From Burkholderiales bacterium (GTDB lineage Bacteria > Pseudomonadota > Gammaproteobacteria > Burkholderiales > Burkholderiaceae_E): a stretch of DNA of 64,000 nt. The translations under genes and the position numbers were made by a program. This document shows, in pieces, positions 44,817 to 53,419 of this stretch (position 1 is the stretch's first letter; each line of letters starts with the position of its first letter). The stretch is taken from assembly GCA_020248665.1 (NCBI GenBank), contig JADCHE010000032.1, positions 1 through 64,000 of the forward strand, written 5' to 3'. The notes below the pieces were generated by a model, which had not been told where the DNA came from, ran no database searches, and was given only the letters and a program-made list of their open reading frames with translations.

Positions 44817-45977
44817 TCAGCCGACGCAGCGCCCGATCCGCGCGACCGCTTCTTCCAGCTTCTCGCGCGCGGTCGCGTACGACAGCCGCATCCAGCGCCC
44901 CGGATCGTTCGCGCCGAAGTCGTGGCCGGGCACCAGCGACACCGACGCCTCCTCGAGCAGCCGCGACGCGAGCGCGCCGCTGTCGCCGAAGCGCGCGCAG
45001 TCGAGCCACGCGTAGAACGCGCCGTCGGGCATCACCGGCACGTCGAAGCCCACGCCGCGCATCGCCGGCACGATGTAGTCGCGCCGCGCGCGGAACGCGT
45101 CGCGCCGCGCCTCGTAGATCGCGAGCGCCTCGGGCGTGAAGCACGCGATCGCCGCGTGCTGCGCGAGCGTCGACGCGCAGATGTACAGGTTCTGCGAGAG
45201 CTTCTCGAACGCCGCGGCGGTCGACGGCGGCACGACCAGCCAGCCGAGCCGCCAGCCGGTCATGTGGAAGTACTTCGAGAAGCTGTTGACCACCACGACG
45301 TCGTCGCCGAGCTCGAGCGCGGTCCGCGGGCGGCCCTCGTACGACAGACCGAGGTAGATCTCGTCGACGATCGTGAAGCCGCCGCGCGCGCGCACGTTCG
45401 CGACGATGCGGCCGAGCTCGTCGAACGGGATCGAGGTGCCGGTCGGGTTCGCCGGCGAGGCGAGCAGCGCGCCGCGCGTGCGTGCGCCCCAGTGCGCGTC
45501 GAGCAGGCCCTCGGTCATCTGGAAGCGCGTGTCGGCGAATACCGGCACCGGCTTCGGGGCGCCGTCGAAGGCGGCGACGAAGTGCCGGTTGCACGGGTAG
45601 CTCGGGTCGGTGACCAGCACCTCGTCGCCGACGTCGACGAGCGCGCAGCACGCGAGCGACAGCGCGGCCGATGCGCCCGCCGTGACGACGATGCGCGCCG
45701 GGTCCACGTGCACGCCGTGCCGCTCGAGGTAGTCGCGCGCGATCGCCTCGCGCAGCGCGTGCAGCCCGAGCGCCGATGTGTACTGGGTGTGGCCGGCGCG
45801 CACCGCGCGCTCGAGCGCGGCGACGACCGGCTCGGGGGCGGTGAAGTCGGGCTCGCCGATCGACAGGTGGATCACCGGGCGACCGGCGTGCTCGAGCGCC
45901 ACCGCGCGCTTGACGAGTTCCATCACCTGGAATGGGGCGATCCTCGCGGTGCGGGCCGCGAGACGAAGGTCGGACAT
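44817..45977 (-). CDS. Class I/II PLP-dependent aminotransferase (AspC/AlaA-like)
   Basis: 386-aa fold-type I aminotransferase. The PLP Lys is Lys235 in NSFSKYFHMTGWRLGW. Other conserved parts: IHLSIGEPDFTAPEPV near residue 40, TAGASAALSLACCAL, SPANPTGTSIPFDEL (Asn-Pro-Thr-Gly), DEIYLGLSY with the Asp binding the pyridine N, and the carboxylate-binding Arg in PGRWMRLSYA. It is typical of alpha-amino-acid transaminases annotated as pyridoxal phosphate-dependent aminotransferase; substrate not clear. The ATG at 45977 starts MSDLRLAARTARIAPF, as usual. It may share a transcript with the rhodanese gene 81 bp upstream. Confidence 0.93.
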   Translation of the reverse strand: MSDLRLAARTARIAPFQVMELVKRAVALEHAGRPVIHLSIGEPDFTAPEPVVAALERAVRAGHTQYTSALGLHALREAIARDYLERHGVHVDPARIVVTAGASAALSLACCALVDVGDEVLVTDPSYPCNRHFVAAFDGAPKPVPVFADTRFQMTEGLLDAHWGARTRGALLASPANPTGTSIPFDELGRIVANVRARGGFTIVDEIYLGLSYEGRPRTALELGDDVVVVNSFSKYFHMTGWRLGWLVVPPSTAAAFEKLSQNLYICASTLAQHAAIACFTPEALAIYEARRDAFRARRDYIVPAMRGVGFDVPVMPDGAFYAWLDCARFGDSGALASRLLEEASVSLVPGHDFGANDPGRWMRLSYATAREKLEEAVARIGRCVG

Positions 45978-46058
45978 GGCGGGGGGGCGCGACGCGGCAC
46001 GTCGCGCGCGGAGCGGTGGGCAGGGAAGGATTCTATCGCCCGCCGCCCCGACCCCCCC

Positions 46059-46547
46059 TCAGGACTGAAGCCAGGGCAGCCCGGCCTTTCGCCAGCCGCC
46101 GACGGTGCCGCGCCGGCCCTGGTCGTCGAGGTCGCCCTCGAAGCCCTCCAGCACGTTCAGCGCCACTCGCCACCCGGCTCGCGTCGCGGCATCGGCCGCG
46201 CCCTGGGAGCGCACCCCGCTGCGGCACAGGAACATCACCGGCACGTCGACCGGCGCGTGCGCGCGCAGCTGCTCGACGAAGCGCGGGTTCGGCGATTGCG
46301 CGCCGAACGCCCGCCACTCGACCAGCGGCACGCCGTCGACGCGGCCGACGAACGCCCACTCGGCCTCGGTGCGCACGTCGACGAGGGTCGCCGCGCCCGC
46401 GCGGTGGAGCGCCCAGGCCTCGGCCGGCGTCACGTCGCCGTGGTACGGCCGACCGCCGGCCGCTCGGGCCCGCGCGGCCGCGCGCTGCAGCACCGCGTCG
46501 AGGTCGGCGTCGGCGAGGTCGTTGTCGGTCGCGGTCGTGCGGGACAT
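46059..46547 (-). CDS. Rhodanese-like sulfurtransferase
   Basis: 162-aa single-domain rhodanese. The active-site loop is Cys108-Arg-Ser-Gly-Val-Arg-Ser (FLCRSGVRSQGAAD), preceded by the LVDVRTEAEW motif at about 55-64 and followed by NVLEGFEGDLDDQG. It has an N-terminal alpha-helical extension of 35 residues and a GGWRKAGLPW end found in a betaproteobacterial subgroup. It likely moves sulfane sulfur to cyanide or a thiol acceptor. Context gives no further clue. The ATG at 46547 is followed by MSRTTATDNDLADADL. Confidence 0.9.
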   Translation of the reverse strand: MSRTTATDNDLADADLDAVLQRAAARARAAGGRPYHGDVTPAEAWALHRAGAATLVDVRTEAEWAFVGRVDGVPLVEWRAFGAQSPNPRFVEQLRAHAPVDVPVMFLCRSGVRSQGAADAATRAGWRVALNVLEGFEGDLDDQGRRGTVGGWRKAGLPWLQS

Positions 46548-46891
46548 GGTCGGGCCCTTCTCGTCGAGGTGCGCGGGAGCCTAGCGAGCGCGGCGCGAGC
46601 GGGGAAACAACCGTCGGGCATGAGCTCATCACCCGGGCCGCGAATCGGCCTACATGCCCGAAGGTGATGAACGGATCTCGTTCGGTGCGTTCACGCTGCA
46701 CGGCGGCTGCGCAGGCGATCGCGACGTCCGCATCGGCCGAGCGGCCGGTCGCACGCCACGGCCGCGCGCGGCGCCGCCGTGGTGCGCCGTGCCCCGCATC
46801 CGCGCGCCGCCGTGGCGAGCTGCCGTCGATGCAGCGCACCGAGGCTCAGTCCGGGCGGCCCATTGCGCACCGTCGCGGCGCACGGCGACCC
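46548..46891. other. Intergenic region upstream of the first nitrogen operon
   Basis: No gene is seen. An 8-bp inverted repeat TCATCACC/GGTGATGA (46626-46633 with 46663-46670) lies in the part nearest the rhodanese gene. TGGTGC (46780-46785) resembles half of an NtrC site, and CGTCGCGGCGCAC (46871-46883) recurs upstream of the second nitrogen operon at 57044-57056. The in-frame stretch upstream of atzF lies before the predicted transcription start and is not coding. Confidence 0.45.
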
Positions 46892-46908
46892 TGGCACGCT
46901 CGTTGCAT
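46892..46908 (+). promoter_or_regulatory. Sigma-54 (RpoN) promoter of the atzF operon
   Basis: The stretch TGGCACGCTCGTTGCAT has GG at 46893-46894 and GC at 46905-46906, exactly 10 bases between, the diagnostic -24/-12 geometry; TGGCACG and TTGCA match consensus. The start site is expected near 46918. An almost identical element precedes the BMP transporter operon at 57130-57146. Sigma-54 promoters are activated by AAA+ enhancer-binding proteins such as NtrC under nitrogen limitation. Confidence 0.85.
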
Positions 46909-46922
46909 GGACGTGGACACTC

Positions 46923-46939
46923 TCTTGTATACATGATGG
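46923..46939 (+). promoter_or_regulatory. Shared TCTTGTATACATGATGG element, candidate GntR operator
   Basis: The core TGTATACA (46926-46933) is a perfect 8-bp palindrome at +9 to +16 from the predicted sigma-54 start. The same element, with one change in the core and one flanking change, occurs at the same place (57161-57177) before the BMP operon. FCD-type GntR regulators often bind TTGTATACAA-like sites, and such a gene lies between the two operons at 56308. The assignment is inference. Confidence 0.65.
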
Positions 46940-46959
46940 CGTCCAAGCTGATCCAGACC

Positions 46960-48795
46960 ATGGCCGTCTCCCCGTCGTCCGTGCCCGTCGCCACCGGCGA
47001 CCGGATCGGCGACCGGCTCGCGGCCGCGCGCTCCGCGTCCGATCCGGCCGCGCACGTGGAGGCGCTGCTGCGCGCCGAGCTGCGCCGCGACCGCGGCCCG
47101 AACCCGGTGTGGATCGCGAGGGTCGACGACGCGGCGCTCGACGCGCAACTCGCCGGCCTGCGAGCGCGGCTCGCCACGGTCGGCGGCGACCCGTCGCGGC
47201 TGCCGCTGTTCGGCGTGCCGTTCGCGGTGAAGGACAACATCGACGTCGAGGGCTTCGACACGACCGCCGGCTGCCCGGCCTTCGCCTACCGGCCCGCCGC
47301 CGACGCGGCGGTCGTCGCGCGGCTGCGCGAAGCCGGCGCGATCGTGCTGGGCAAGACCAACCTCGACCAGTTCGCGACCGGGCTCAACGGCACGCGCTCC
47401 CCCTTCGGGCCGGTCGGTTCGGCGCCCGACCCGCGCTATGTCTCGGGTGGCTCGAGCAGCGGCTCCGCGGTCGCGGTCGCGCGCGGCGAGGTCCTGTTCT
47501 CGCTCGGCACCGACACGGCGGGCTCGGGCCGCGTGCCCGCGACGCTCAACGGGATCGTCGGCGTCAAGCCGACCCGAGGGCTGCTGTCGAACCGCGGCGT
47601 GGTGCCCGCGTGCCGGGCGCTCGACTGCGTGTCGATCTTCGCGGCCGACCTCGGCGGCGCCGCGCGCGTGCTCGCCGTCGCGCGGGGCTTCGACGCCGCC
47701 GATCCGTACTCGCGCGACGCGGCGCGTGACGGGCTGTCCGACGCCGGCTGGTCCGCACCGCCGTCGCGCCTCTCGATCCCGCGCGCGCCGGAGTTCTTCG
47801 GCGACCCGCTGCAGCGCGCGGCCTGGGACGCGACGCTCGCCCGGCTGCGTGCCGCCGGCGTCGAGCTGGTCGAGGTCGACACCGCGCCGCTCGCCGAGGC
47901 GGCGGCGATGCTCTACGAGGGGCCGTGGGTCGCCGAGCGGGACGCCGCGGTGGGCGACTTCGCCCGCGCCCATCCCGAGGCCGTGCACCCGGTCGTCGCC
48001 GCGATCGTCACCGGCCGCGCCGGCAGCGCGCGCGACGCGTTCGAGGCCGCCTACCGGCTCGCCGCGCTGCGTCGCGAGGCCGAGCCCGCCTGGCGCGAGC
48101 ACGCCGCGCTGCTGCTGCCGGGCGTGCCGACGACCTACACCATCGAGGCGATGCTCGCCGATCCGGTGGTGCTCAACAGCCGGCTCGGCGTCTACACCAA
48201 CTTCGCGAACCTGCTCGACCTGTCGGCGCTGAACGTCCCGGCGGGGGCGCGCGCCGACGGGCTGCCCTTCGGCGTGTCGCTGATCGGCGCGGCCTTCGCC
48301 GACGAGCGACTGCTCGGGCTCGCGGGCCGGCTCGCGCCGTCGCTCTCGGGCGTGGATGCGCCCGTCGCGACCGGCCCCGTCGAGCCGCTCGCCGACGCGC
48401 ACGCCGTGCCGATCGCCGTCGTCGGCGCGCACCTGTCCGGCCTGCCGCTGAACGGGCAGCTGACTTCGCGCGGCGCGCGGCTGATCTCGCGCACCCGCAC
48501 CGCGCCCCGCTACCGGCTCTACGCACTGCCGGGCACCACGCCCGCGCGCCCGGGGATGGTCCGCGACGAGGCGGGCGCAGCGCTCGAGATCGAGGTCTGG
48601 ACGCTGCCGCGCGCGGGCTGGGCGTCGTTCGTCGAAGGCATCCCGGCGCCGCTCGCGATCGGCACGGTGGAGACCGCCGAGGGGCATCGGGTGAAGGGGT
48701 TCCTGTGCGAGCCGCATGCGCTCGCCGGGGCCGAGGAAGTCACCGCGTTCGGCGGCTGGCGCGCGTACGTCGCATCGCTGGCCGCGCATCGTTGA
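46960..48795 (+). CDS. atzF: Allophanate hydrolase
   Basis: 611-aa amidase-signature enzyme hydrolysing allophanate to two NH3 and two CO2, the last step of biuret, cyanurate and urea-carboxylate pathways. Triad: Lys91 (FAVKDNIDVEG), Ser165/166 (GGSSSGSAVAV), Ser189 (GTDTAGSGRVPATLNG). The C-terminal domain typical of AtzF/DUR1,2 begins near 480 (AVVGAHLSGLPLNGQL, YRLYALPGTTPARPGMV) and ends GWRAYVASL. ATG at 46960 was chosen because ATGs at 46933 and 46936 lie in the operator 15-18 nt from the predicted transcription start; no start has a good ribosome site. It is first in a ten-gene operon with small gaps or overlaps to 56976. Confidence 0.93.
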   Translation: MAVSPSSVPVATGDRIGDRLAAARSASDPAAHVEALLRAELRRDRGPNPVWIARVDDAALDAQLAGLRARLATVGGDPSRLPLFGVPFAVKDNIDVEGFDTTAGCPAFAYRPAADAAVVARLREAGAIVLGKTNLDQFATGLNGTRSPFGPVGSAPDPRYVSGGSSSGSAVAVARGEVLFSLGTDTAGSGRVPATLNGIVGVKPTRGLLSNRGVVPACRALDCVSIFAADLGGAARVLAVARGFDAADPYSRDAARDGLSDAGWSAPPSRLSIPRAPEFFGDPLQRAAWDATLARLRAAGVELVEVDTAPLAEAAAMLYEGPWVAERDAAVGDFARAHPEAVHPVVAAIVTGRAGSARDAFEAAYRLAALRREAEPAWREHAALLLPGVPTTYTIEAMLADPVVLNSRLGVYTNFANLLDLSALNVPAGARADGLPFGVSLIGAAFADERLLGLAGRLAPSLSGVDAPVATGPVEPLADAHAVPIAVVGAHLSGLPLNGQLTSRGARLISRTRTAPRYRLYALPGTTPARPGMVRDEAGAALEIEVWTLPRAGWASFVEGIPAPLAIGTVETAEGHRVKGFLCEPHALAGAEEVTAFGGWRAYVASLAAHR

Positions 48796-48811
48796 AGCCA
48801 AGGAGCATCGA

Positions 48812-50416
48812 GTGGATCGTCGCCGTTTCGTCCAGGGTTCCGCCGCGCTCGCCGGCGCGTCGGTCGCCACGCAGCCCGCGCTCGCGCAGTCCGAGCGCCG
48901 CAAGGAGCTGCTGATCGTCGCCAACGAGTTCGGGCCGAACTCGCTCGACATCCACACCGTCGGCGCGAACCGCCCGAGCTACGGGGTGTCCTGGGTCTGC
49001 TATGACCGGCTGATGACCTTCGGGAAGAAGACGCTGCCCAACGGCCAGGTCACCTACGACTTCGCGAAGCTCGAGCCCGAGCTCGCCGAGTCGTGGATCG
49101 TCGCACCCGACAACTCGCACGTGATCTTCAGGCTGCGGCGCAACGCGAAGTTCCACGACGGCGCGCCGGTCACCGCGAAGGACGTGAAGTGGTCGTTCGA
49201 CCGAGCGGTCAGCGTCGGCGGCTTCCCGACCTTCCAGATGTCCGCCGGCTCGCTCGAGAAGCCCGAGCAGTTCGTCGTCGTCGACGACCACACCTTCCGC
49301 GTGAACTTCCTGCGTCCCGACAAGATGACGATGATGGACATGGCGGTGCCCGTGCCCTGCGTCTTCAACTCGGAGCTGGTGAAGAAGAACGCGACGAAGG
49401 AGGACCCCTGGGGCCTGCAGTGGACCAAGAACAACGTCGCGGGGGGCGGCGCTTACAAGGTCGAGGCCTGGCGGCCCGGGCAGGAGATCGTCTACGTCCG
49501 CAACGACGACTGGAAGAGCGGCCCGCTGCCGAAGATCCGCCGCGTGATCCAGCGTGACGTGCCGAACGCGGGCACGCGCCGCGCGCTGCTGCTCAAGGGC
49601 GACATCGACATGACCTACGACATGCCGCCCAAGGACTTCGGCGAGCTGGCGAAGGAGCCGTCGCTCAAGGTGGTGTCGACGCCGATCGAGAACGCGATCT
49701 GGTACGTCGGAATGAACGTGAAGAACAAGCCGTTCTCCGACGTGCGCGTCCGCCAGGCGGTCGCGCTCGCGATCCCGTACGACAAGATGAACGACGTCGC
49801 GGTGTACGGCCGCGCGATCAAGCTCTACGGCGGTTCCAACGAACCGAAGCAGCCGATTTGGCCGCAGCCGCACGGCTGGAAGACCGACCTCGACCGCGCG
49901 AAGGCACTGCTCAAGGAGGCGGGCTACGAGAGCGGCTTCGAGACGACGCTGTCGTTCGACCTCGGCTCGGCGACCACCAACGAGCCTATGGCGGTGCTGC
50001 TGCAGGAGTCGCTCGCGCAGCTCGGCATCAAGGTGCAGATCCAGAAGATCCCCGGCGCGAACTGGCGCGCGGCGCTGCTGAAGAAGGACATGCCGCTGAT
50101 CGTCAACCGCTTCGGCGGATGGCTGAACTATCCCGAGTACTTCTTCTTCTGGTGCTACCACGGACAGAACGCGGTGTTCAACACCATGTCCTACCAGAAC
50201 CCGAAGCTCGACAAGATGATCGAGAACGCGCGCTTCCCCGAGAACAAGCTGATCTACGACTCGGAGGTGCGCGCGATGGTCAAGCTGGTCAACGAGGACG
50301 TGCCGCGGATCCCCCTGTTCCAGCCGCTGATGGACGTGGCGATGCGCAAGGACGTGTCGGGCTACATGTACTGGTTCCACCTGCAGCCGGACTTCCGCAA
50401 CCTGTCGAAGACCTGA
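48812..50416 (+). CDS. ABC transporter substrate-binding protein, family 5 (DppA/OppA-like)
   Basis: 534-aa periplasmic binding protein. The GTG start at 48812 has AAGGAG 7 bases upstream. The signal (DRRRFVQGSAALAGASVATQ, cleavage near ALAQS) contains an RRR-F twin-arginine-like motif. Family 5 blocks: LMTFGKKTLP, LEPELAESWIVAPDNSHVIF, NAKFHDGAPVTAKDVKWSFD, and NKPFSDVRVRQAVALAIPYD. This family carries peptides but also nickel, glutathione and ureide-like solutes. Its permeases and ATPases follow after three Atz-like genes. Ligand: probably a nitrogen-rich amide or ureide (inference from neighbours). Confidence 0.92.
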   Translation: MDRRRFVQGSAALAGASVATQPALAQSERRKELLIVANEFGPNSLDIHTVGANRPSYGVSWVCYDRLMTFGKKTLPNGQVTYDFAKLEPELAESWIVAPDNSHVIFRLRRNAKFHDGAPVTAKDVKWSFDRAVSVGGFPTFQMSAGSLEKPEQFVVVDDHTFRVNFLRPDKMTMMDMAVPVPCVFNSELVKKNATKEDPWGLQWTKNNVAGGGAYKVEAWRPGQEIVYVRNDDWKSGPLPKIRRVIQRDVPNAGTRRALLLKGDIDMTYDMPPKDFGELAKEPSLKVVSTPIENAIWYVGMNVKNKPFSDVRVRQAVALAIPYDKMNDVAVYGRAIKLYGGSNEPKQPIWPQPHGWKTDLDRAKALLKEAGYESGFETTLSFDLGSATTNEPMAVLLQESLAQLGIKVQIQKIPGANWRAALLKKDMPLIVNRFGGWLNYPEYFFFWCYHGQNAVFNTMSYQNPKLDKMIENARFPENKLIYDSEVRAMVKLVNEDVPRIPLFQPLMDVAMRKDVSGYMYWFHLQPDFRNLSKT

Positions 50417-50428
50417 AGGGGGCGCGCG

Positions 50429-50611
50429 ATGGACCGCGAGGCGATCGTGGCGTGGGTGAGGGCGGGTGCGGCGCTGCTGGAGCTGCCCGCGGCGACGGCC
50501 GACGAGGCCGCGGTGGTCGAGAACCTCGAGCGGCTCGCGGCGATCGCGGCCGCGCTCGAGCGCGTCGACATCGGGCCGGAGGTCGAGCCGATCACGGTGT
50601 TCTTGCGATGA
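50429..50611 (+). CDS. atzG: AtzG-like small subunit (DUF4089)
   Basis: 60-aa all-helical protein, the partner subunit of AtzE-type amidases. The pattern REAIVAWVRAGAALLELPA, then VVENLERLAAIAAALERVDI and PEVEPITVFLR, is characteristic, including the PEVEP.. end. In cyanurate degraders AtzG folds onto AtzE to make an active 1-carboxybiuret hydrolase; the Klebsiella ureide homologue is HpxX. The stop overlaps the atzE start by 4 bp (ATGA), as in known atzG-atzE pairs. Starts at ATG 50429 after GGGGGCGCGCG. Confidence 0.88.
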   Translation: MDREAIVAWVRAGAALLELPAATADEAAVVENLERLAAIAAALERVDIGPEVEPITVFLR

Positions 50612-51978
50612 GCGTCCACGCGTCGATCGCCTCGACGCTCGAGCGGATCGAGCGGCACGACCCGCGGGTGAACGCGTTCACCGCGGTGCTGCGCGAGCGC
50701 GCGCTGCGGCGCGCCGCCGGGATCGACGCGGCGCACGCGGCCGGCGAGGCCTCGGTCGGACCGCTCGCCGGCGTGCCGTTCGCGGTGAAGAACCTGTTCG
50801 ACGTTGCGGGCCTGGTGACGCTCGCCGGCTCGCGGATCGAGCGCGAGCGGCCCGGCGCCGCGCCAGCCGCGTCCGACGCGACCGCGGTCACCCGGCTCGA
50901 GGCGGCCGGCGCGATCCTCGTCGGCGCGCTGAACATGGACGAGTACGCCTACGGCTTCACGACCGAGAACACGCACTACGGGCCCACCCGCAATCCGCAC
51001 GACCTGGAGCGCATGGCCGGCGGCTCGTCGGGCGGCTCGGGCGCGGCGGTCGCCGCGGGCCTCGTGCCGATCACGCTCGGCACCGACACCAACGGCTCGA
51101 TCCGCGTGCCCGCGTCGCTGTGTGGCGCCTTCGGGCTGCGCCCGACCTTCGGACGGCTGTCGCGCGGCGGCACCTTCCCGTTCGTCGCCTCGCTCGACAC
51201 GATCGGACCGCTCGCCCGCACGGTGCGGGACCTCGCGCTCTCGTACGATGCGATGCAGGGGCCCGATCCGCGCGACCCGGGCTGCGCGCAGCGGGCGCGC
51301 GAGCCCGCGTGCCCGGCGCTGCGCGCGGACCCGGAGGCCAACCTGCACGGGCTGCGCATCGCGCGGCTCGGCGGCTGGTTCGAAGCGATGGCGACGCCCG
51401 AGGCGGTCGCAGCCGTCGACGCCGCGGCCGCCGCGATCGGCGCGCACCGATCGGTCGGCCGCGCCGAATGGCCGGACGCCGAGCTCGGGCGCGGCGCCGC
51501 GTTCGTGATCACGGCCGCGGAGGGCGGGGCGCTGCACCTCGACGACCTGCGCCTCCGCTACGACGCGATGGAGCCGCACTCGCGCGCCCGCTTCCTCGCC
51601 GGCGCGCTCGCGCCGGCCGCCTGGGTGCACCGCGCGCACAGGGTGCGCCGCACCTACATCGAGCGCGTCGACGCGCTGTTCGACGAGCACGACGTTCTGC
51701 TCGCACCCGCGGTGCCGGTCGTCGCGCCGCGGATCGGCGAGGACTGGATCGAGGTGCGGGGTCGGCGGCTGCCGTCGCGACCGAGCATGGGCGTGCTGAC
51801 GCAGCCGGTGTCCTGCGCCGGGCTGCCGGTCGTCGCCGCGCCGATCCGCCGCGATGGGCTGCCGATCGCGATCCAGGTGATCGCGGCGCCCTGGCGCGAG
51901 GACCACGCGCTGCGGGTCGCGGCCGCGCTCGAGCAGCTCGGGGTCGCCGTGGCGCCGGTCGCGGCATCCTTCGCCTGA
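50608..51978 (+). CDS. atzE: AtzE-like amidase (1-carboxybiuret hydrolase / HpxY type)
   Basis: 456-aa amidase-signature hydrolase. Triad: Lys61 (VPFAVKNLFDVAG), Ser140/141 (GGSSGGSGAAVAAG), Ser164 (GTDTNGSIRVPAS). The stretch NMDEYAYGFTTENTHYGPTR, followed by NPHDLERMAGG, is diagnostic of the AtzE/HpxY group. AtzE deaminates 1-carboxybiuret to urea-1,3-dicarboxylate, one step before allophanate; HpxY acts in ureide catabolism. Here it is in one operon with AtzF, AtzG and AtzH homologues but no AtzD. Thus its substrate might be carboxybiuret from another source, or an oxalurate-like ureide. Confidence 0.9.
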   Translation: MSVHASIASTLERIERHDPRVNAFTAVLRERALRRAAGIDAAHAAGEASVGPLAGVPFAVKNLFDVAGLVTLAGSRIERERPGAAPAASDATAVTRLEAAGAILVGALNMDEYAYGFTTENTHYGPTRNPHDLERMAGGSSGGSGAAVAAGLVPITLGTDTNGSIRVPASLCGAFGLRPTFGRLSRGGTFPFVASLDTIGPLARTVRDLALSYDAMQGPDPRDPGCAQRAREPACPALRADPEANLHGLRIARLGGWFEAMATPEAVAAVDAAAAAIGAHRSVGRAEWPDAELGRGAAFVITAAEGGALHLDDLRLRYDAMEPHSRARFLAGALAPAAWVHRAHRVRRTYIERVDALFDEHDVLLAPAVPVVAPRIGEDWIEVRGRRLPSRPSMGVLTQPVSCAGLPVVAAPIRRDGLPIAIQVIAAPWREDHALRVAAALEQLGVAVAPVAASFA

Positions 51979-51999
51979 ACCCGCGGCGAGGAGGCCACC

Positions 52000-52401
52000 A
52001 TGATCGACGACACCCAGCTCAACCTGCCCGACGTGCTCGCCGAGGTCGGGGCGGCGTTCGAGCGCTATGAGCGCGCCCTCGTCTCGAACGACATCGCGGT
52101 GCTCGACGAGCTGTTCTGGAACCACCCGATGACGCTGCGCTTCGGGGCGACCGAGAACCTCTGGAGCTACGACGAGATCGCGGCCTTCCGCGCCTCGCGG
52201 CCCTCGGTCGGGCTGCAGCGGCGCATCGTGAGGAAGGTGATCCAGACGTTCGGCCGCGACTTCGCCACCGCGAGCGTGCAGTTCGAGCGCGAGGGCCGGC
52301 CGGGCTGGGTCGGCCGCCAGCAGCAGACCTGGGTGCGCACCGCCGCCGGCTGGCGCGTGGTCGCCGCGCACGTCAGCTTCATGGGCCTGCCGCCGCCGTG
52401 A
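52000..52401 (+). CDS. atzH: AtzH/HpxZ-like SnoaL-fold protein (DUF3225)
   Basis: 133-aa NTF2/SnoaL-like cone-fold protein. Family marks: [49 protein letters not shown], and [20 protein letters not shown] ending SFMGLP. In cyanurate catabolism AtzH converts urea-1,3-dicarboxylate to allophanate by decarboxylation; HpxZ is its ureide-pathway relative. The ATG at 52000 has GAGGAGGCC upstream. The stop overlaps the start of dppB (GTGA). The order atzG-atzE-atzH agrees with cyanurate operons. Confidence 0.9.
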   Translation: MIDDTQLNLPDVLAEVGAAFERYERALVSNDIAVLDELFWNHPMTLRFGATENLWSYDEIAAFRASRPSVGLQRRIVRKVIQTFGRDFATASVQFEREGRPGWVGRQQQTWVRTAAGWRVVAAHVSFMGLPPP

Positions 52402-53411
52402 TTCGCCTCGCGCTGCTGCGGATCGTCGGCGCGCTGCCGAACCTGCTCGGGGTGATCGTCGTCACCTTCCTGCTGACGCGAGCGTTGCCCGGCGACCCGG
52501 CCGCGTACTTCGCCGGGCAGTCGGCCTCCGAGGAAGCGATCGAGCAGATCCGCGCGAAGCTCGGGCTCGATCGGTCGCTGCCCGAGCAGTTCGTGGCCTA
52601 CGTGGGCGATCTCGCCCGCGGCGAGCTCGGCCAGTCGCTGTCGACCGGCCAGTCCGTCGCGAGCGAACTCGCCGCGCGGCTGCCCGCATCGATCGAGCTG
52701 ACGCTGGTGGCGCTGCTGCTCGCGGTCGTGGTGTCGCTGCCGCTCGGCGTGGCGGCGGCGGTCCGGCAGGGCTCGTGGGTCGACCAGCTCGCCCGCCTCG
52801 TCACCACCGCGGGCGTGTCGCTGCCGGTGTTCTTCACCGGGCTGCTGCTGACCTGGCTGCTGTACTTCAAGCTCGGCTGGGCACCGTCGCCGATCGGCCG
52901 GCTCGACCCGTCGTTCTCGCCGCCCCCGACGGTCACCGGGCTGTACCTCGTCGACGCGCTGCTCGCGCGCGACCTCGAGCTGTGGCGCGCCTGCGCCGGC
53001 CAGCTGGTGATGCCGGCGGTGACGATGGCGCTCTTCGTGCTCGCGCCGATCACGCGGATGACGCGCGCCTCGATGCTGTCGGTGCTGTCGGCCGACTTCG
53101 TGCGGACCGCGCGGGCGCTCGGGCTGCGCACCTCGACGGTGCTGGTGCGCTACGCCCTGCGCAACGCGCTGCTGCCGGTGGTGACCACGCTCGGCATGGT
53201 GTTCTCGTTCCTGCTCGGTTCGAACGTGCTGGTCGAGAAGGTCTTCGCGTGGCCCGGCATCGGCTCGTTCGCGATCGAGTCGCTGACCGCGTCCGACTAC
53301 GCGCCGGTGCAGGGCTTCGTGCTTGCGATGGGCGTGCTGTACGTGCTGCTCAACCTCGCGATCGACCTCGCCTACCTGCTGATCGATCCGCGGGTCGCGA
53401 TGCAGGGCTGA
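52398..53411 (+). CDS. ABC transporter permease, DppB-like
   Basis: 337-aa inner-membrane permease with six TM segments: [20 protein letters not shown] first, then [98 protein letters not shown]. The EAA loop is [19 protein letters not shown]. The GTG start at 52398 overlaps the atzH stop. It pairs with the DppC-like gene 8 bp on. Confidence 0.93.
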   Translation: MIRLALLRIVGALPNLLGVIVVTFLLTRALPGDPAAYFAGQSASEEAIEQIRAKLGLDRSLPEQFVAYVGDLARGELGQSLSTGQSVASELAARLPASIELTLVALLLAVVVSLPLGVAAAVRQGSWVDQLARLVTTAGVSLPVFFTGLLLTWLLYFKLGWAPSPIGRLDPSFSPPPTVTGLYLVDALLARDLELWRACAGQLVMPAVTMALFVLAPITRMTRASMLSVLSADFVRTARALGLRTSTVLVRYALRNALLPVVTTLGMVFSFLLGSNVLVEKVFAWPGIGSFAIESLTASDYAPVQGFVLAMGVLYVLLNLAIDLAYLLIDPRVAMQG

Positions 53412-53419
53412 GCCAGCCG

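Noticed and set aside
46626-46670. TCATCACC/GGTGATGA inverted repeat upstream of atzF region
   Set aside because: The arms are 29 bases apart and only 8 bp long, with no partner copy at the second operon; it could be chance or a weak hairpin of the rhodanese promoter region.
46903-46930. TTGCAT-16-TTGTAT as a sigma-70 promoter before atzF (same at 57141-57168)
   Set aside because: The spacing is possible, but the same TTGCAT is the -12 part of a far better sigma-54 match with exact GG-N10-GC; the TTGTAT belongs to the shared palindromic element. It cannot be fully excluded as a second promoter.
46654-46959. Longer N-terminus for allophanate hydrolase from an ATG at 46654
   Set aside because: It would start upstream of the sigma-54 promoter, the added ~100 residues are Arg/Pro-rich without homology, and the enzyme has full length from 46960.
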